Source: a virus. Taken from it: a stretch of DNA of 33,837 bases. Position numbers and translations under genes: made by a program. The notes under the pieces are model-generated. The model did not search any database. It was not told the origin of the DNA and saw nothing but the letters and a program-made list of their open reading frames with translations. Positions 6,523 through 15,097 of this stretch are shown piece after piece; the first letter of the stretch is position 1, and each line of letters begins with the position of its first letter. The stretch covers positions 1-33,837 of IMG/VR virus record IMGVR_UViG_3300046010_002884. One strand, written 5' to 3'.

Positions 6523-8226
6523 CTACCCCAATGTTGCAAATTCGGACAATCGCCGCACCCTGCTCGTAGTTTGCTGGATGTCACGCTCCACGACATAGGC
6601 TCGCATGGGTTGCATCCCTTGGCCTTGGCCTCCACCAAATCCTGATAGGTCGGTTACGTTGGGATTGCTGAACACAGCAGGAGCAGGTGCTTGGCTCCCC
6701 CCACTTGGCACGATGTTGCCACTTGGTGCTGTGCCGCCTCCACCGCCTCCTTGAAATTGCGTTGCCCTGATTTTCGCTACGTTGGCAAGACCTGCGGCAA
6801 GGGTCAGTCCTGCTTGCACGAATTGTTGACCAGGAAACACAACTTTAGTCATGGCTAAGGCTTGAGTAACCCCAAGGTATGTATTCACAATCGCTTGAGC
6901 GATATTTGACGCCTTTGCCACATCAAACGCCTTGCGTTGGGCTTCCTCGCTTTGTCCTGCCGTTGCCGTGATAATATCACCAATAATGCTGAACGATTGG
7001 TCAGCCATCTGCTGCTGGGCTTGCCGCAAATCGGATTCTCGTTGCAGTTCCCCGTCTTTTGTGGCCTTATCCCTTGCAATTGCCGCAGACGTTGAACTCA
7101 TCCGCAACGCCGCCTCTTTCTGCATCCCTGCGATGATTGCGGCTTCATATTCAGCAATGAATTGCTTTTGAGCGGCCAACCGTTCATAATACCCCTCGAT
7201 TTCAATCAACTTAATCCGCTCCTGCTCCGCAAGTCGAGCGTCCGTGTTTTGCTTCAGTTCCTGCTTTTCACGGTCGGCTTGTGCCTTGTTTTGAGCGTTC
7301 CTTCTATCCCTATCCGCTTTCTCTTTGTCAGCACGTTGCTTGGCATCGGTATCAATGATTTGAGATTCCTCTTTGATTTTGATATTCAGCAAATCAAGTT
7401 CTTGACGCAGGGAGTTCTGGTATCTGTCATTCTTAACACCATACCGAGCCACATCTTCCTGCAACTTGCGGTCGAGTTCAGCCTTCTCGTTCACCAGCGT
7501 CTGCCTGCGGAGTTTTGCAAGGTCTGCCTCGGTTGCACCATTGGCCTTGAGTTTACGCTCATAGTATTCCAGCGTTCCAGCGGTGTCCTCAAGCGAGCGT
7601 TTCAAATCCTTCTGCGAATCGGCAGCGTCTTCGGTCTTGGTTGAGAATAACCCCATCGCCTCGGCAGCAAGTCCGAGAACTACAACAATCGCACCGATGC
7701 CTGTTGCTGCAAGGGCAATCCTAAACGCTCGCATTGCTCCAGTTGCCGTACCTACGGCCACGGCATACAACTTGGTCGCTGCCGTGTTGATTCCCATCAT
7801 GACCGCCGATTCCTTCTGCAAGAGGTTAGCCACCTGCTGAACACCGTTGGCAAGGGCCATGGCTCCCTGCACCTTGAGCATCGCCTTCTGCAAATCCTCG
7901 TTCTCATCGCCGAACAAAGCGGCAGCACCTTGGGCGATTTGGAAGCCTGCGGTTATACCCTGCACCGCTCCAACAAAAGCGTCAATGGTTTTGGTGTCGG
8001 ATGCGAGGTTCTTGATTCGCTGATTGACATCGCCAATCTCATCCCTTAATTCTCCTGCCGCCCGTTCTAATCGCTTGAACGCATCGGTTCCCTGTTGGCC
8101 TGCTTCGGCCATGGCAATCAATTCCTTCTGCATTTCACGCAAGCGTTGCTTTGCGCTTTGCGTTCCTGCGCTGGTGCTATCCTTGAGGCTTACCTCAAGT
8201 GCAATCTCTTTAGTTACGTCTGCCAT
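6523..8226 (-). CDS. Tail tape measure protein
   Basis: 567 residues. The N-terminus is helical with a heptad pattern (QSAKQRLREMQKELIAMAEAG). It is followed by an Ala/Gly-rich hydrophobic region (~130-200, MRAFRIALAATGIGAIVVVLGLA) typical of membrane-interacting tape-measure segments. A long charged coiled coil comes next (~205-390, rich in Lys, Glu, Gln, Asp), and a Gly/Pro/Gln-rich C-terminus contains a GGGGGG run. The family sets tail length. At about 1.5 angstrom per residue this would give a short siphovirus tail, below 100 nm. It overlaps the upstream tail gene by one base. The role follows from composition and position after the tail genes. Confidence 0.75.
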   Translation of the reverse strand: MADVTKEIALEVSLKDSTSAGTQSAKQRLREMQKELIAMAEAGQQGTDAFKRLERAAGELRDEIGDVNQRIKNLASDTKTIDAFVGAVQGITAGFQIAQGAAALFGDENEDLQKAMLKVQGAMALANGVQQVANLLQKESAVMMGINTAATKLYAVAVGTATGAMRAFRIALAATGIGAIVVVLGLAAEAMGLFSTKTEDAADSQKDLKRSLEDTAGTLEYYERKLKANGATEADLAKLRRQTLVNEKAELDRKLQEDVARYGVKNDRYQNSLRQELDLLNIKIKEESQIIDTDAKQRADKEKADRDRRNAQNKAQADREKQELKQNTDARLAEQERIKLIEIEGYYERLAAQKQFIAEYEAAIIAGMQKEAALRMSSTSAAIARDKATKDGELQRESDLRQAQQQMADQSFSIIGDIITATAGQSEEAQRKAFDVAKASNIAQAIVNTYLGVTQALAMTKVVFPGQQFVQAGLTLAAGLANVAKIRATQFQGGGGGGTAPSGNIVPSGGSQAPAPAVFSNPNVTDLSGFGGGQGQGMQPMRAYVVERDIQQTTSRVRRLSEFATLG

Positions 8227-10496
8227 TATTCGGAGGGTAGTTCAGGGTTTACAGGTGGTTCGTAGTTCGGGTCGGATGGGTCGCTGGTAATCGGCCCGTT
8301 GTACAAAAATTCAGGGTTACTGTAAATCGGCACGTCAGTCACAGGCACGAACTCCGCAAGGTTCAGGATGCGGCGTAACGTTACCCTGCACGGCTTCATC
8401 TGCCCAACGAGGTAGTCACGAATCTCCAACAACCGCCATCGGATGCCGCCGTAATAAATCGGCTTACGGAAGTCCAACTGGTAGATGTCCACGCTGGAGA
8501 GCATCATGGTCAATTCCAACTGCAAGGCTTCCTTGCTCACCGTTTCGTTTACGTAGTTCTTCCAATACTTGTTGAACAGGTTGTTGTTGGTGTAGTTGAT
8601 GGTGCTGCCACTTGCGTTCACGGCGTTGTAGTACACCAAGCGAGGAATCTCAAACGCAAGGTCAAAGGTCGGGGCGTAGGGGTTGTCGATGTGGCTGACG
8701 AATGGCATCCGAAGAATGCCGACACCTACCGATACATTGCCGCTAACAGTAGAACTTACTCCATATTGATAAGCCCATTCGGTTTGTCCTTCAACCAAGT
8801 TGTATTGCGCCAAGCGATAACCTGTTTGTAATTTTTTGACCGTGCCGCTTGCAAGCGTGCCGTCAATATCCCAAGTACGACCTACAATCTTGTCGGTAGT
8901 AAACGATGCAGGTATAAGCGTACCGCAGGATGTTTCAACAATCTTATCCCCCTTGCCGTAGAAGTTCTGCGTTGGGAATAGTTTGCCGCCGTAGCCTTCC
9001 TTGGCGAGCGGATAGGACTGTTTGTACGTCTTGGACAGGTAATCGCCCATGTCCTTGTACTTAAAGATTAAGTTGGTGCTTGCGTTCGGGTCGCCGTTGG
9101 TCAGGATTTGCTCTGCGTTCTCATCCGCTTTCTGCGACCAGTCCACCACGCCCGAAGCGTAGAAGTCCACCCAAGGCTCGATGTACAAGAGTTTTGGGTC
9201 TTGAGCATCCGCCATGATATGCAAATTGAACATCTTCTGCAAATCTTGCAGGAGGTCGCCTTGCTTTACGTCAGCAGGCAGAGCGGTCCGCATATCGAGT
9301 GTTCCGATACTGCTTGGATTTTCAAGGCAAGTCCATTGTATGGTTGCGCCTGATAGGATTGTAAAGTTTTGCGTGAAACCACCTATACCATCCCATTCAA
9401 CCAAAAACTGTATATTGGCGTTAGAAAATGCAGGTATTGTGACATTATTAAAATCTATAACCGATACTACATTTTTTTTCAAACTAAAATTTATAGCAGT
9501 AGCAAAATTCCCTCCTGATGCAGGATTGCGAATTGCCATTCTGCAAATGTTATTGTTGTCGGATACAACTGAACCACTTAGAGTAAATGACACCCGAACA
9601 TTCCAGCGAGTATCAACCGAAGGGGCAACAAAAGTGCTTGACGATGCGACCCAATATCCACTATTGTCATAATAGGGCGCAGGAGTGTCCTTTGGAAAGG
9701 AAACCTTTTGTTCTACCAATTCGGAAAAATTTGCAGTATTTCCTGTGCTTTGCGCAAAGATGTTGCTCCCCGAAAGGTTGACAGGCATCGTGCCTGCCGC
9801 ATAGGGCAGCACCAACTTACCAAAAGTTGCCGAGTTGAAGAAGTTGCTGGAGTACCTGTATCCCGCTTGACTAAAGATTAAGTCAACCATCTTCTTGACG
9901 TAGATGCTTGGCCCTAACTGCCACCATGCCGCTTGAAACCATCCACCACCGTCAAGGTTCATCATGTCCGTGAATCCCGCCGCATCTATGACCCCATAGA
10001 CGTAACCACTCGATGCCGCACCGCTTGCCGTCCAAGTTCCGCTGACGTGGCCACTCGTTGGCGTGTGGTTCATGCCAGTAACACCTGCCGTGTTCACAAG
10101 AAGATTCCCCTCGATGGCTTGGTATAATCCCACGTCATCCGTGAACAGGCCAACCTCGTAGGTGACTTTGCCCCTTGTCTTGGCCATCGATAGCAGTTGC
10201 AGCACTCCGCTGAACACCTGCACGCCATCCTCCCACATCGCCGCCCTTATCTTCTTGTTCGGCGTGAAGCCACCCACGAAGGACTGGATGTTGTAGGCAA
10301 AGCCAAAGCATCGCTCGTTGGTCGGAGTGTTCGGCAGGGTGATGGTCTTGCTGAACGACCCCCTGCGCTTGGTCACATCCTCAATGTCGCTGATGCTGTA
10401 GGTGATGGCAACGTCCGTGCCGCCCATCGTGTCCAAGACATAGGGAACCTCGGTATTGCTATCGTTAAGCGGGTACGCAATCAGGGTGACGCTCAT
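8226..10496 (-). CDS. Large tail / baseplate protein
   Basis: 756 residues. The N-terminal domain reads MSVTLIAYPLNDS, then DIEDVTKRRGSFSKTITLPNT (~37-57) and FGFAYNIQSFVGGFTPNKKIRA. This looks like the N-terminal domain of tail-tip proteins that dock on the tail end. The middle is a large beta-rich, aromatic region with no catalytic motif I can point to. The C-terminal part ends in a Pro-rich acidic tail (SNPEFLYNGPITSDPSDPNYEPPVNP). It overlaps its upstream neighbour by four bases and lies immediately before the tape measure gene, so it is most likely a distal tail or baseplate component. Exact position in the tail is unknown. Confidence 0.65.
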   Translation of the reverse strand: MSVTLIAYPLNDSNTEVPYVLDTMGGTDVAITYSISDIEDVTKRRGSFSKTITLPNTPTNERCFGFAYNIQSFVGGFTPNKKIRAAMWEDGVQVFSGVLQLLSMAKTRGKVTYEVGLFTDDVGLYQAIEGNLLVNTAGVTGMNHTPTSGHVSGTWTASGAASSGYVYGVIDAAGFTDMMNLDGGGWFQAAWWQLGPSIYVKKMVDLIFSQAGYRYSSNFFNSATFGKLVLPYAAGTMPVNLSGSNIFAQSTGNTANFSELVEQKVSFPKDTPAPYYDNSGYWVASSSTFVAPSVDTRWNVRVSFTLSGSVVSDNNNICRMAIRNPASGGNFATAINFSLKKNVVSVIDFNNVTIPAFSNANIQFLVEWDGIGGFTQNFTILSGATIQWTCLENPSSIGTLDMRTALPADVKQGDLLQDLQKMFNLHIMADAQDPKLLYIEPWVDFYASGVVDWSQKADENAEQILTNGDPNASTNLIFKYKDMGDYLSKTYKQSYPLAKEGYGGKLFPTQNFYGKGDKIVETSCGTLIPASFTTDKIVGRTWDIDGTLASGTVKKLQTGYRLAQYNLVEGQTEWAYQYGVSSTVSGNVSVGVGILRMPFVSHIDNPYAPTFDLAFEIPRLVYYNAVNASGSTINYTNNNLFNKYWKNYVNETVSKEALQLELTMMLSSVDIYQLDFRKPIYYGGIRWRLLEIRDYLVGQMKPCRVTLRRILNLAEFVPVTDVPIYSNPEFLYNGPITSDPSDPNYEPPVNPELPSE

Positions 10497-11776
10497 AGGA
10501 TGTTGTTCTTGTATGCGATGGCAACTTCCAACTGCAACTGCTGGAGCTGGTCGTTCCTACGGGTTACAAACTGATACTGGTTGGCGTTGACCACCGCTTC
10601 CACGAGTTGGCCATCCAATTCCAACCACACCTGCCCGGAGCGAACCAACTCAATGAGCCACTCGCTTTCCGCATCGGTGAGCCAATCGGAGTTGAGTGCA
10701 TAGACGTAGTCAAATGACCCTGCCCAAACCTTGTCATAGGTGAGGGTAGCATAAACGTCCGTATTGTACCCGTAAATATCCCGCTGCACATTCGCTCGCT
10801 TGCGGTTCTTCATAGTGAAGGCATAGGTGTCTATCCCTCCAAACTTGTTGATGAAGTGGACGGGTATGGAGTTAAATCGCTGGCATGGGCCGATGCGATA
10901 GAACATTGGCTCGCTCATTGCGCCGCTTCTCTCAAAATGCACGGAATATCCTGCGCCTTCTGCGGTTGGAAATAAGTGTGAGCCAGCAAAAGAATCCGAA
11001 GCCTGAGCAGCTAAAATCGTTTTTATATTCCTTGGCCCTGACGGAAACCTAATGATGTTGTTAGTCGTTCCCGAAGTTGTTGTGTTGTTGATGTAATAAT
11101 TCCGAATGCTTGAGCCATCTGCATTCCAGTATTGAATTCTGCACTCCGTCCAATAATCTCCAATTGGACTTGCTATTGCAACCCACCCAGCTTGATTTGG
11201 CGTTACCACGTTAAGCGTATCTTTCAACGCCTTGGCCACGTCAGCCTGCGCAAATCCACTTGTCACAAATGTGGTCGCATCGGCGGTGGTTGTCAATGCC
11301 TTGATGCTTGATGGCGTTGCGTTGAAATAGAATGGATATAACTGCCCAACTCCAACCGTTTTTAGCCAATCCGTATATTCCAAGACCTCCAAGTTGCCTG
11401 CAAAGGCGATGTTTCCGCTGACCGTTGTAACGGCACCAGTTACCACAGGCGTTGAGCCGTACTCTTGCGTAAAGTCCAAGCGATACCCCGAATAAAATCC
11501 AGCATGGTCATAGAACTGACCACGCTCGCCAGTCGATGGTGCTTGCGGTGCGATAAGCGTTTCCACGACCCTGCTCACGTCAAAGAAACCGTAGTTAGTC
11601 GTCGGCAGTTTGTCGCACTTGAGCCGTGCCAGCGTGGTCGTTCCTGCTGCGTCTTTGACATCGCAGACGTAGCGGTAATTCGTGCCACTGGTAAGCGAGC
11701 CACTCACCTTAAAGAGCATCTTGTTGTAAACAGGGGTCGCTGCTTGCGGTGACCCCGATAAGACTGATATTGCCAT
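10493..11776 (-). CDS. Tail structural protein
   Basis: 427 residues, mostly beta-structure with Ser/Thr/Gly/Asn-rich loops. Notable stretches are MLFKVSGSLTSGTNYRYVCDVK near the N-terminus, HFERSGAMSEPMFYRIGPCQRFNSIPVHFIN (~285-315), and YALNSDWLTDAESEWLIELVRSGQVWLE near the C-terminus. The latter resembles the end domain of Bacteroidetes phage tail proteins that handle host-facing or tail-tip contacts. No enzyme motif is visible. It overlaps the following 756-residue tail gene by four bases and starts three bases after the gp10-like gene, so the three were probably inherited as one tail module. Confidence 0.6.
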   Translation of the reverse strand: MAISVLSGSPQAATPVYNKMLFKVSGSLTSGTNYRYVCDVKDAAGTTTLARLKCDKLPTTNYGFFDVSRVVETLIAPQAPSTGERGQFYDHAGFYSGYRLDFTQEYGSTPVVTGAVTTVSGNIAFAGNLEVLEYTDWLKTVGVGQLYPFYFNATPSSIKALTTTADATTFVTSGFAQADVAKALKDTLNVVTPNQAGWVAIASPIGDYWTECRIQYWNADGSSIRNYYINNTTTSGTTNNIIRFPSGPRNIKTILAAQASDSFAGSHLFPTAEGAGYSVHFERSGAMSEPMFYRIGPCQRFNSIPVHFINKFGGIDTYAFTMKNRKRANVQRDIYGYNTDVYATLTYDKVWAGSFDYVYALNSDWLTDAESEWLIELVRSGQVWLELDGQLVEAVVNANQYQFVTRRNDQLQQLQLEVAIAYKNNIL

Positions 11777-11778
11777 TG

Positions 11779-12426
11779 TTATAGTTTAGTTGCTACGCTT
11801 ACCGATTTGCCAAGGGTTTCAGCGATTGTGTTCACCAAAACGTCTATCATTTCGGGGGATAGGGCGTTAGACATGAAGTTCGTGGCCCGTGTGCCTCGCT
11901 GGAATACCCAGTAAGCGACCGACCTGCCATCGACCAATCCCTGCTCCTGCTTGGTCCGCATCCGCTTGAGTTCACGGGAATAGGTCGGCACAACGGGAAT
12001 ACCCTTGTTGGCAATCCAGTCGGCCATTGCTTGGGCAGGTGGGAACTTGTCCCTGTATTGGAATGGCGACCTCGGAGCCTTTGCACTTGACGTTTTGCCT
12101 CGCACCCCTTGGTCAACGTACTTCCAATAGGGGTTAGCCATGATAGCCACGACGATTTGCTTTGCGGAAAGTTCGATGTCTTCGGGTGCGATGGATGCCG
12201 ATAGCGTTCCCCCTGCGTTTGCGTTGGCTGCTTCGAGGTTCTTCTTCGCAAGTTCAATGACCCGTTCAATCCACTTGACCAGCACGTCATAGGTTGGCGA
12301 CTTGCCTCCACCTTTGGGGCCGGCGACTGAACCAATGCCCTCCAAAGCGGTTTGGTCGACGCCCTTCATCGAACCGCTGCCGAACTTACCTACGGGCTTG
12401 CCATTCGCAAGGATGGTTGTTTCCAT
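11779..12426 (-). CDS. HK97 gp10-like tail completion protein
   Basis: 215 residues. The middle reads IVVAIMANPYWKYVDQGVRGKTS (~92-114) followed by PFQYRDKFPPAQAMADWI and YWVFQRGTRATNFMSNAL near the C-terminus. This is the sequence layout I associate with the gp10-like minor tail / tail-completion family (a helix, then Y-x-x-x-V-D-x-G, then the C-terminal G-T-R motif). These proteins seal the tail end that joins the head. The start lies five bases after a TACATTTA box, and the gene is followed closely by the tail proteins. Confidence 0.6.
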   Translation of the reverse strand: METTILANGKPVGKFGSGSMKGVDQTALEGIGSVAGPKGGGKSPTYDVLVKWIERVIELAKKNLEAANANAGGTLSASIAPEDIELSAKQIVVAIMANPYWKYVDQGVRGKTSSAKAPRSPFQYRDKFPPAQAMADWIANKGIPVVPTYSRELKRMRTKQEQGLVDGRSVAYWVFQRGTRATNFMSNALSPEMIDVLVNTIAETLGKSVSVATKL

Positions 12427-12431
12427 GTGGG

Positions 12432-12439
12432 TAAATGTA
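12432..12439 (-). promoter_or_regulatory. TACATTTA box before the gp10-like gene
   Basis: The minus strand reads TACATTTA-CCCAC-ATG at 12426. It matches the repeated TAnnTTT(G/A) pattern close to a start codon. It would give a nearly leaderless transcript for the tail genes and isolate them from the frameshift region upstream. Confidence 0.4.
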
Positions 12440-12458
12440 CCCTGCGCCTGATAGTGTC

Positions 12459-12737
12459 CTACCTACGCCTCGCCCTCTCCGCTTCCATCCTCTCCGCCTC
12501 CAAAATGTCGTGAATCAGCAGGGCATAGTTCAAGAACTCCACCGCCTTCATCGCAAAGATGGCATCGAACTTCAGGACATCCTTGTTGGCCATCCTCCAC
12601 ACGACCATCAGCCAACCGTAGCCTGCGAGGGGGTTCGTTACAGGCCCTTCGCCACCTTCGTCAGGTGCTTGGAATAGTCGCTCAAAATTTTCAAGTAGCT
12701 TTCGGAACTTAGCAAAAAAAAACTGACCACCCCCCAA
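12459..12737 (-). CDS. Frameshift extension of the tail assembly chaperone (T-like part)
   Basis: This frame overlaps the end of the 12638-13204 gene by 100 bases and lies in its -1 frame. It has a nominal ATG (MGGGQFFFAKF) but is better read as the second half of a -1 frameshift product made at the T9 run at 12714-12722. It would add about 85 residues, ending in a helical Glu/Arg-rich tail (ILEAERMEAERARRR). The pairing of a short protein and an overlapping -1 extension upstream of tail genes is the lambda G/GT pattern. Against this, the tape measure is about 4 kb further on. The frame could also be an independent small gene. Confidence 0.55.
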   Translation of the reverse strand: MGGGQFFFAKFRKLLENFERLFQAPDEGGEGPVTNPLAGYGWLMVVWRMANKDVLKFDAIFAMKAVEFLNYALLIHDILEAERMEAERARRR

Positions 12738-13204
12738 ACATCGCCGACCTTGGCGTTGGTTTTGAGCAGTTCGGCCCTATCGGCATGGCCTGCCCCATCG
12801 TACTTCTTCGGGAACCAACCCATGAACCCTGCTTCCCTGCACAGCGTTGCCATGATGCGGTGAAGATTCTGCACCAGTTGGCGCTCGTCCGTGGTGTTCA
12901 TATCCATCAGGTCGATGAGCTGCCCTGCGGTTAACTCATCCGTGAACACCGTGGGAATCCACCACTTGCCACCTGCCTTGAACTTACGCTTGTAAGCCAA
13001 TGCAGGCAGTTCGTTCCATTCCTTGACGATAGCCTTGTAACGCTTTGTGAGTGCCGTGGCTGGCATATCCCTGACCATAGCGACCTCCACTCCCTCCACA
13101 ATCGCAACCACGCCCAATCGCTTGTCTGCATCGTTCAGGGCAGGGGATAATTCCAAAGCGGCAATGCGCTGGAATTGGTCGATGGTGAGGTCTTGGAGTT
13201 TCAT
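12638..13204 (-). CDS. Tail assembly chaperone (G-like), 0-frame product
   Basis: 188 residues, mostly alpha-helical, starting MKLQDLTIDQFQRIAALE. The pattern of T-I-D-Q-F near the start, followed by a helix and an Asp-rich linker, is common in phage tail chaperones and in the related proteins of Bacteroidetes phages. The last 25 residues overlap the extension frame, and the run AGT TTT TTT TTG supplies the slip site. The product would bind tape measure and tube subunits during tail assembly and would not be in the virion. The gene overlaps the upstream glycosyltransferase by four bases. Confidence 0.6.
   Translation of the reverse strand: MKLQDLTIDQFQRIAALELSPALNDADKRLGVVAIVEGVEVAMVRDMPATALTKRYKAIVKEWNELPALAYKRKFKAGGKWWIPTVFTDELTAGQLIDLMDMNTTDERQLVQNLHRIMATLCREAGFMGWFPKKYDGAGHADRAELLKTNAKVGDVWGVVSFFLLSSESYLKILSDYSKHLTKVAKGL
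12714..12722 (-). promoter_or_regulatory. Candidate -1 frameshift slippery site (T9)
   Basis: On the minus strand the 0-frame codons are AGT TTT TTT TTG CTA. The heptamer T-TTT-TTT fits X-XXY-YYZ, and a -1 slip leads into the open frame ending at 12459. The run sits inside the 100-base overlap of the two frames. I did not find a clear downstream stem-loop. Confidence 0.5.
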
Positions 13205-13851
13205 AGGTTTAGGAAGGTTTTGTAAGACGATGCCGCCGATGCCGATGCAAGGTACTGACTGAACTCCTTGTCAGCCTTGCGTTCTTTTTCGGAATAGTAC
13301 CAAGGAATATGCCTTGCGGATTCCAAGAGCGAAACGCCTCCAATGAAGTAGTCCTGCCTGTTGTACACCGCAAACGTGGTGTCGATAGGCACGTCAATCT
13401 TGGCCGCATTGACTATCCTTGACCCTTGCTGACGATTAGCCTCGTAGGTGTTGACGTGGGTGTAATACGATGACCGTGGTGGCACGTCATCCCAGCGTAA
13501 GGATAGACCAACCTTGCCCACAGTCGGAAACATCTGCAACCACTCAACGCACTTGACGATGGTCTGCCTGCTGGTCTTGGAAAGGTCGAGGTCGGGGTCG
13601 GTCACGGCGTACATTGGCGAGCCAAGACGCTCCACCAATCCGCAAAGCCATGGCGCTTGATGACCTGCATTCTCGCCCAAGGAAATAACCTCGCAGGGCT
13701 TTGTTGCGTACCAGTCCAAGAGCGGCTCGTATGTTGAACCGTTGTCCACGATGTAGATGTCACCAATCCCCTCCCACTTGCTCAAATCCCTGACCATCGC
13801 CTTGGGCCAAGTCAGCAGGTTGCGGTTGTTGATGATGACGGGGATTTTCAT
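13201..13851 (-). CDS. Glycosyltransferase, GT-A fold (GT2-like)
   Basis: 216 residues. The N-terminus MKIPVIINNRNLLTW and IYIVDNGSTYEPLL (~33-46) are the nucleotide-binding start of GT-A enzymes. VTDPDLDLS (~83-91) is the DxD-type metal and donor site. IDTTFAVYNR (~155) and ARHIPWYYSEKE (~187) resemble the acceptor-side motifs of glycan-modifying members. It would add a sugar to a carrier, a protein or a glycan. It is the third gene of a cluster with a SAM methyltransferase and another glycosyltransferase-like gene, each overlapping or nearly touching the next, inserted between terminase and tail genes. Confidence 0.75.
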   Translation of the reverse strand: MKIPVIINNRNLLTWPKAMVRDLSKWEGIGDIYIVDNGSTYEPLLDWYATKPCEVISLGENAGHQAPWLCGLVERLGSPMYAVTDPDLDLSKTSRQTIVKCVEWLQMFPTVGKVGLSLRWDDVPPRSSYYTHVNTYEANRQQGSRIVNAAKIDVPIDTTFAVYNRQDYFIGGVSLLESARHIPWYYSEKERKADKEFSQYLASASAASSYKTFLNL

Positions 13852-14336
13852 GGTTTAACAATGTACCAAGAATCGCCTTGTGGTTCTTCGCTTGGGGTAA
13901 AGCCTTTTCCGAACTCGGCAAGGGCTTGGGCCACTCCCGAAAGGGAACGGTCATGTCCGCAAAGCACACCGCCCGACTTGACCTTGTTCCAGTAGTTGGT
14001 CATATCGTGCAAGGCCCATTTGTAGGAATGGTCGCCATCAACGTACACAAAGTCAAACGCTTCATCGGGTAGCAGTTCAAGGGCTGCATCGGAATATCGC
14101 TTAATAAAAGTAAACCTTTCGGAAAACGATTCCAATGCTCGCAATGCCGTGACCTCTCTGCCTTGCAGGATTTCGGAACTCACATATCCACCCCAATCCT
14201 CATAACCCTCAAACGGGTCAATGGCGGTCAGGTGTAGGTTTGGCAGTCGGTTAAGCATTCGCACGGAATTGTGGCCTTGACATAAGCCAATTTCAATGCC
14301 CTTTATGGGTCGGTCGGTTGGAAGTAAATGGTACAT
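13848..14336 (-). CDS. Class I SAM-dependent methyltransferase
   Basis: 162 residues, compact for the family. Motif I is IEIGLCQGHNS (~14-24, E-x-G-x-x-x-G), followed by AIDPFEGY (~38-45, acidic residue binding the SAM ribose). FDFVYVDGDHSYKWALHDM (~94-112) and GGVLCGHD complete a Methyltransf_24-type pattern. Enzymes of this type often methylate sugars or glycan ends. That fits the neighbouring glycosyltransferases: it may cap or modify a glycan on the virion or on a host polymer. It overlaps the next gene by four bases. The substrate is unknown. Confidence 0.75.
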   Translation of the reverse strand: MYHLLPTDRPIKGIEIGLCQGHNSVRMLNRLPNLHLTAIDPFEGYEDWGGYVSSEILQGREVTALRALESFSERFTFIKRYSDAALELLPDEAFDFVYVDGDHSYKWALHDMTNYWNKVKSGGVLCGHDRSLSGVAQALAEFGKGFTPSEEPQGDSWYIVKP

Positions 14337-14338
14337 GA

Positions 14339-14998
14339 CTAAAACGTAATGATAAACTTATCGGGTGCAGGCCACCCCTTGCAGGAATTGTACACGGTCA
14401 TCCCCTCGGCCTTGCCTATCCAATGCTCGGCCTGCCAGCGGTGTTCTCTCACGGGTTCGCCGAGCTTGCGGATATGCGATGACTTGGCCCACCAGAACGT
14501 GCCAGCGAAATAGGGGTAGCCATCGGGGTTGTTGTGGTCTGCAATTTGGGGGAACTCCTCCTTGGTCAGCCAATAGGCTCCAACCGCATCCGCGTTCTCC
14601 AGTTCTGCAAGACACCGCTCCCATGCAACCACGTTGAAGAAAATCATCGACCTGCACCAAAGTTGGTTGATGAGGGATGGGTCGGAACTGCCCTTGGTAT
14701 GAGCGTACAGGTACGCCGCATCCTCAGTTTGGCTTGCCTTGTACATCTCGGTCAGGGTGGCCTGCTCCCAAGCGTTGGTACGAGTAACGACAACCTTTAC
14801 CTTGTCTTTTATCAGGGAATTGTCAAGTATTTCCTTGACCGCCTTCCTCTGCTCTGGTGGACCAACGATGCCGACCCGAATCTCGTCTAGTTGCTCAATC
14901 AGTCCGTAGTTGCACAGGGCCATCATGTGTTGGTTCACGATAAGTTGCCATTGGCCGCCGCCTCCGCAATAGATGTGATAGTAGTGGATGAGTTTCAT
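14339..14998 (-). CDS. Glycosyltransferase-like protein
   Basis: 219 residues. YLYAHTKGSSD (~97-107), then LWCRSMIFFNVVAWERCL, DAVGAYWL and YFAGTFWWAKSSHIRKLG (~162-179) follow the order seen in small glycosyltransferase-like proteins that act on polysaccharide or protein glycans. The HTKG and GTFWWA motifs are the most telling. A classical DxD is not obvious. It starts in an ATGA overlap with a 29-residue membrane peptide and lies two bases before the methyltransferase. Together with the two neighbours it forms a three-gene glycan-modifying group. Confidence 0.65.
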   Translation of the reverse strand: MKLIHYYHIYCGGGGQWQLIVNQHMMALCNYGLIEQLDEIRVGIVGPPEQRKAVKEILDNSLIKDKVKVVVTRTNAWEQATLTEMYKASQTEDAAYLYAHTKGSSDPSLINQLWCRSMIFFNVVAWERCLAELENADAVGAYWLTKEEFPQIADHNNPDGYPYFAGTFWWAKSSHIRKLGEPVREHRWQAEHWIGKAEGMTVYNSCKGWPAPDKFIITF

Positions 14999-15084
14999 AG
15001 CGAAGCGATTGCAAAAAGCAAGACCAATAAGAGAGCGAATCTGCCAAAAATCAAAAGCAAATCAAGGAAGGATTCGAGGTTCAT
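14995..15084 (-). CDS. Small membrane peptide
   Basis: 29 residues (MNLESFLDLLLIFGRFALLL, then VLLFAIASL). The chain is almost one hydrophobic helix with a short acidic N-terminus. It is linked by ATGA overlap to the 14998 gene and preceded by a TAACTTTA box five bases before its ATG, which supports it as a real gene. The function is not recognisable; a short hydrophobic peptide could assist lysis, anchor the glycan enzymes at the membrane, or mainly provide translational coupling. Confidence 0.5.
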   Translation of the reverse strand: MNLESFLDLLLIFGRFALLLVLLFAIASL

Positions 15085-15089
15085 GGCGG

Positions 15090-15097
15090 TAAAGTTA
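15090..15097 (-). promoter_or_regulatory. TAACTTTA box overlapping the terminase stop
   Basis: The minus strand reads TAACTTTA-CCGCC-ATG at 15084; the TAA is also the stop codon of the large terminase. It is the same box-plus-ATG arrangement as at 3612, 12426, 19211 and 27554 and could start a transcript for the glycan cluster. Confidence 0.4.

Noticed and set aside
12638-12737. The overlap at the T9 run as a sequencing error splitting one gene
   Set aside because: Not fully excluded, but the overlap is 100 bases, and this location in a tail chaperone is exactly where programmed frameshifts are expected.
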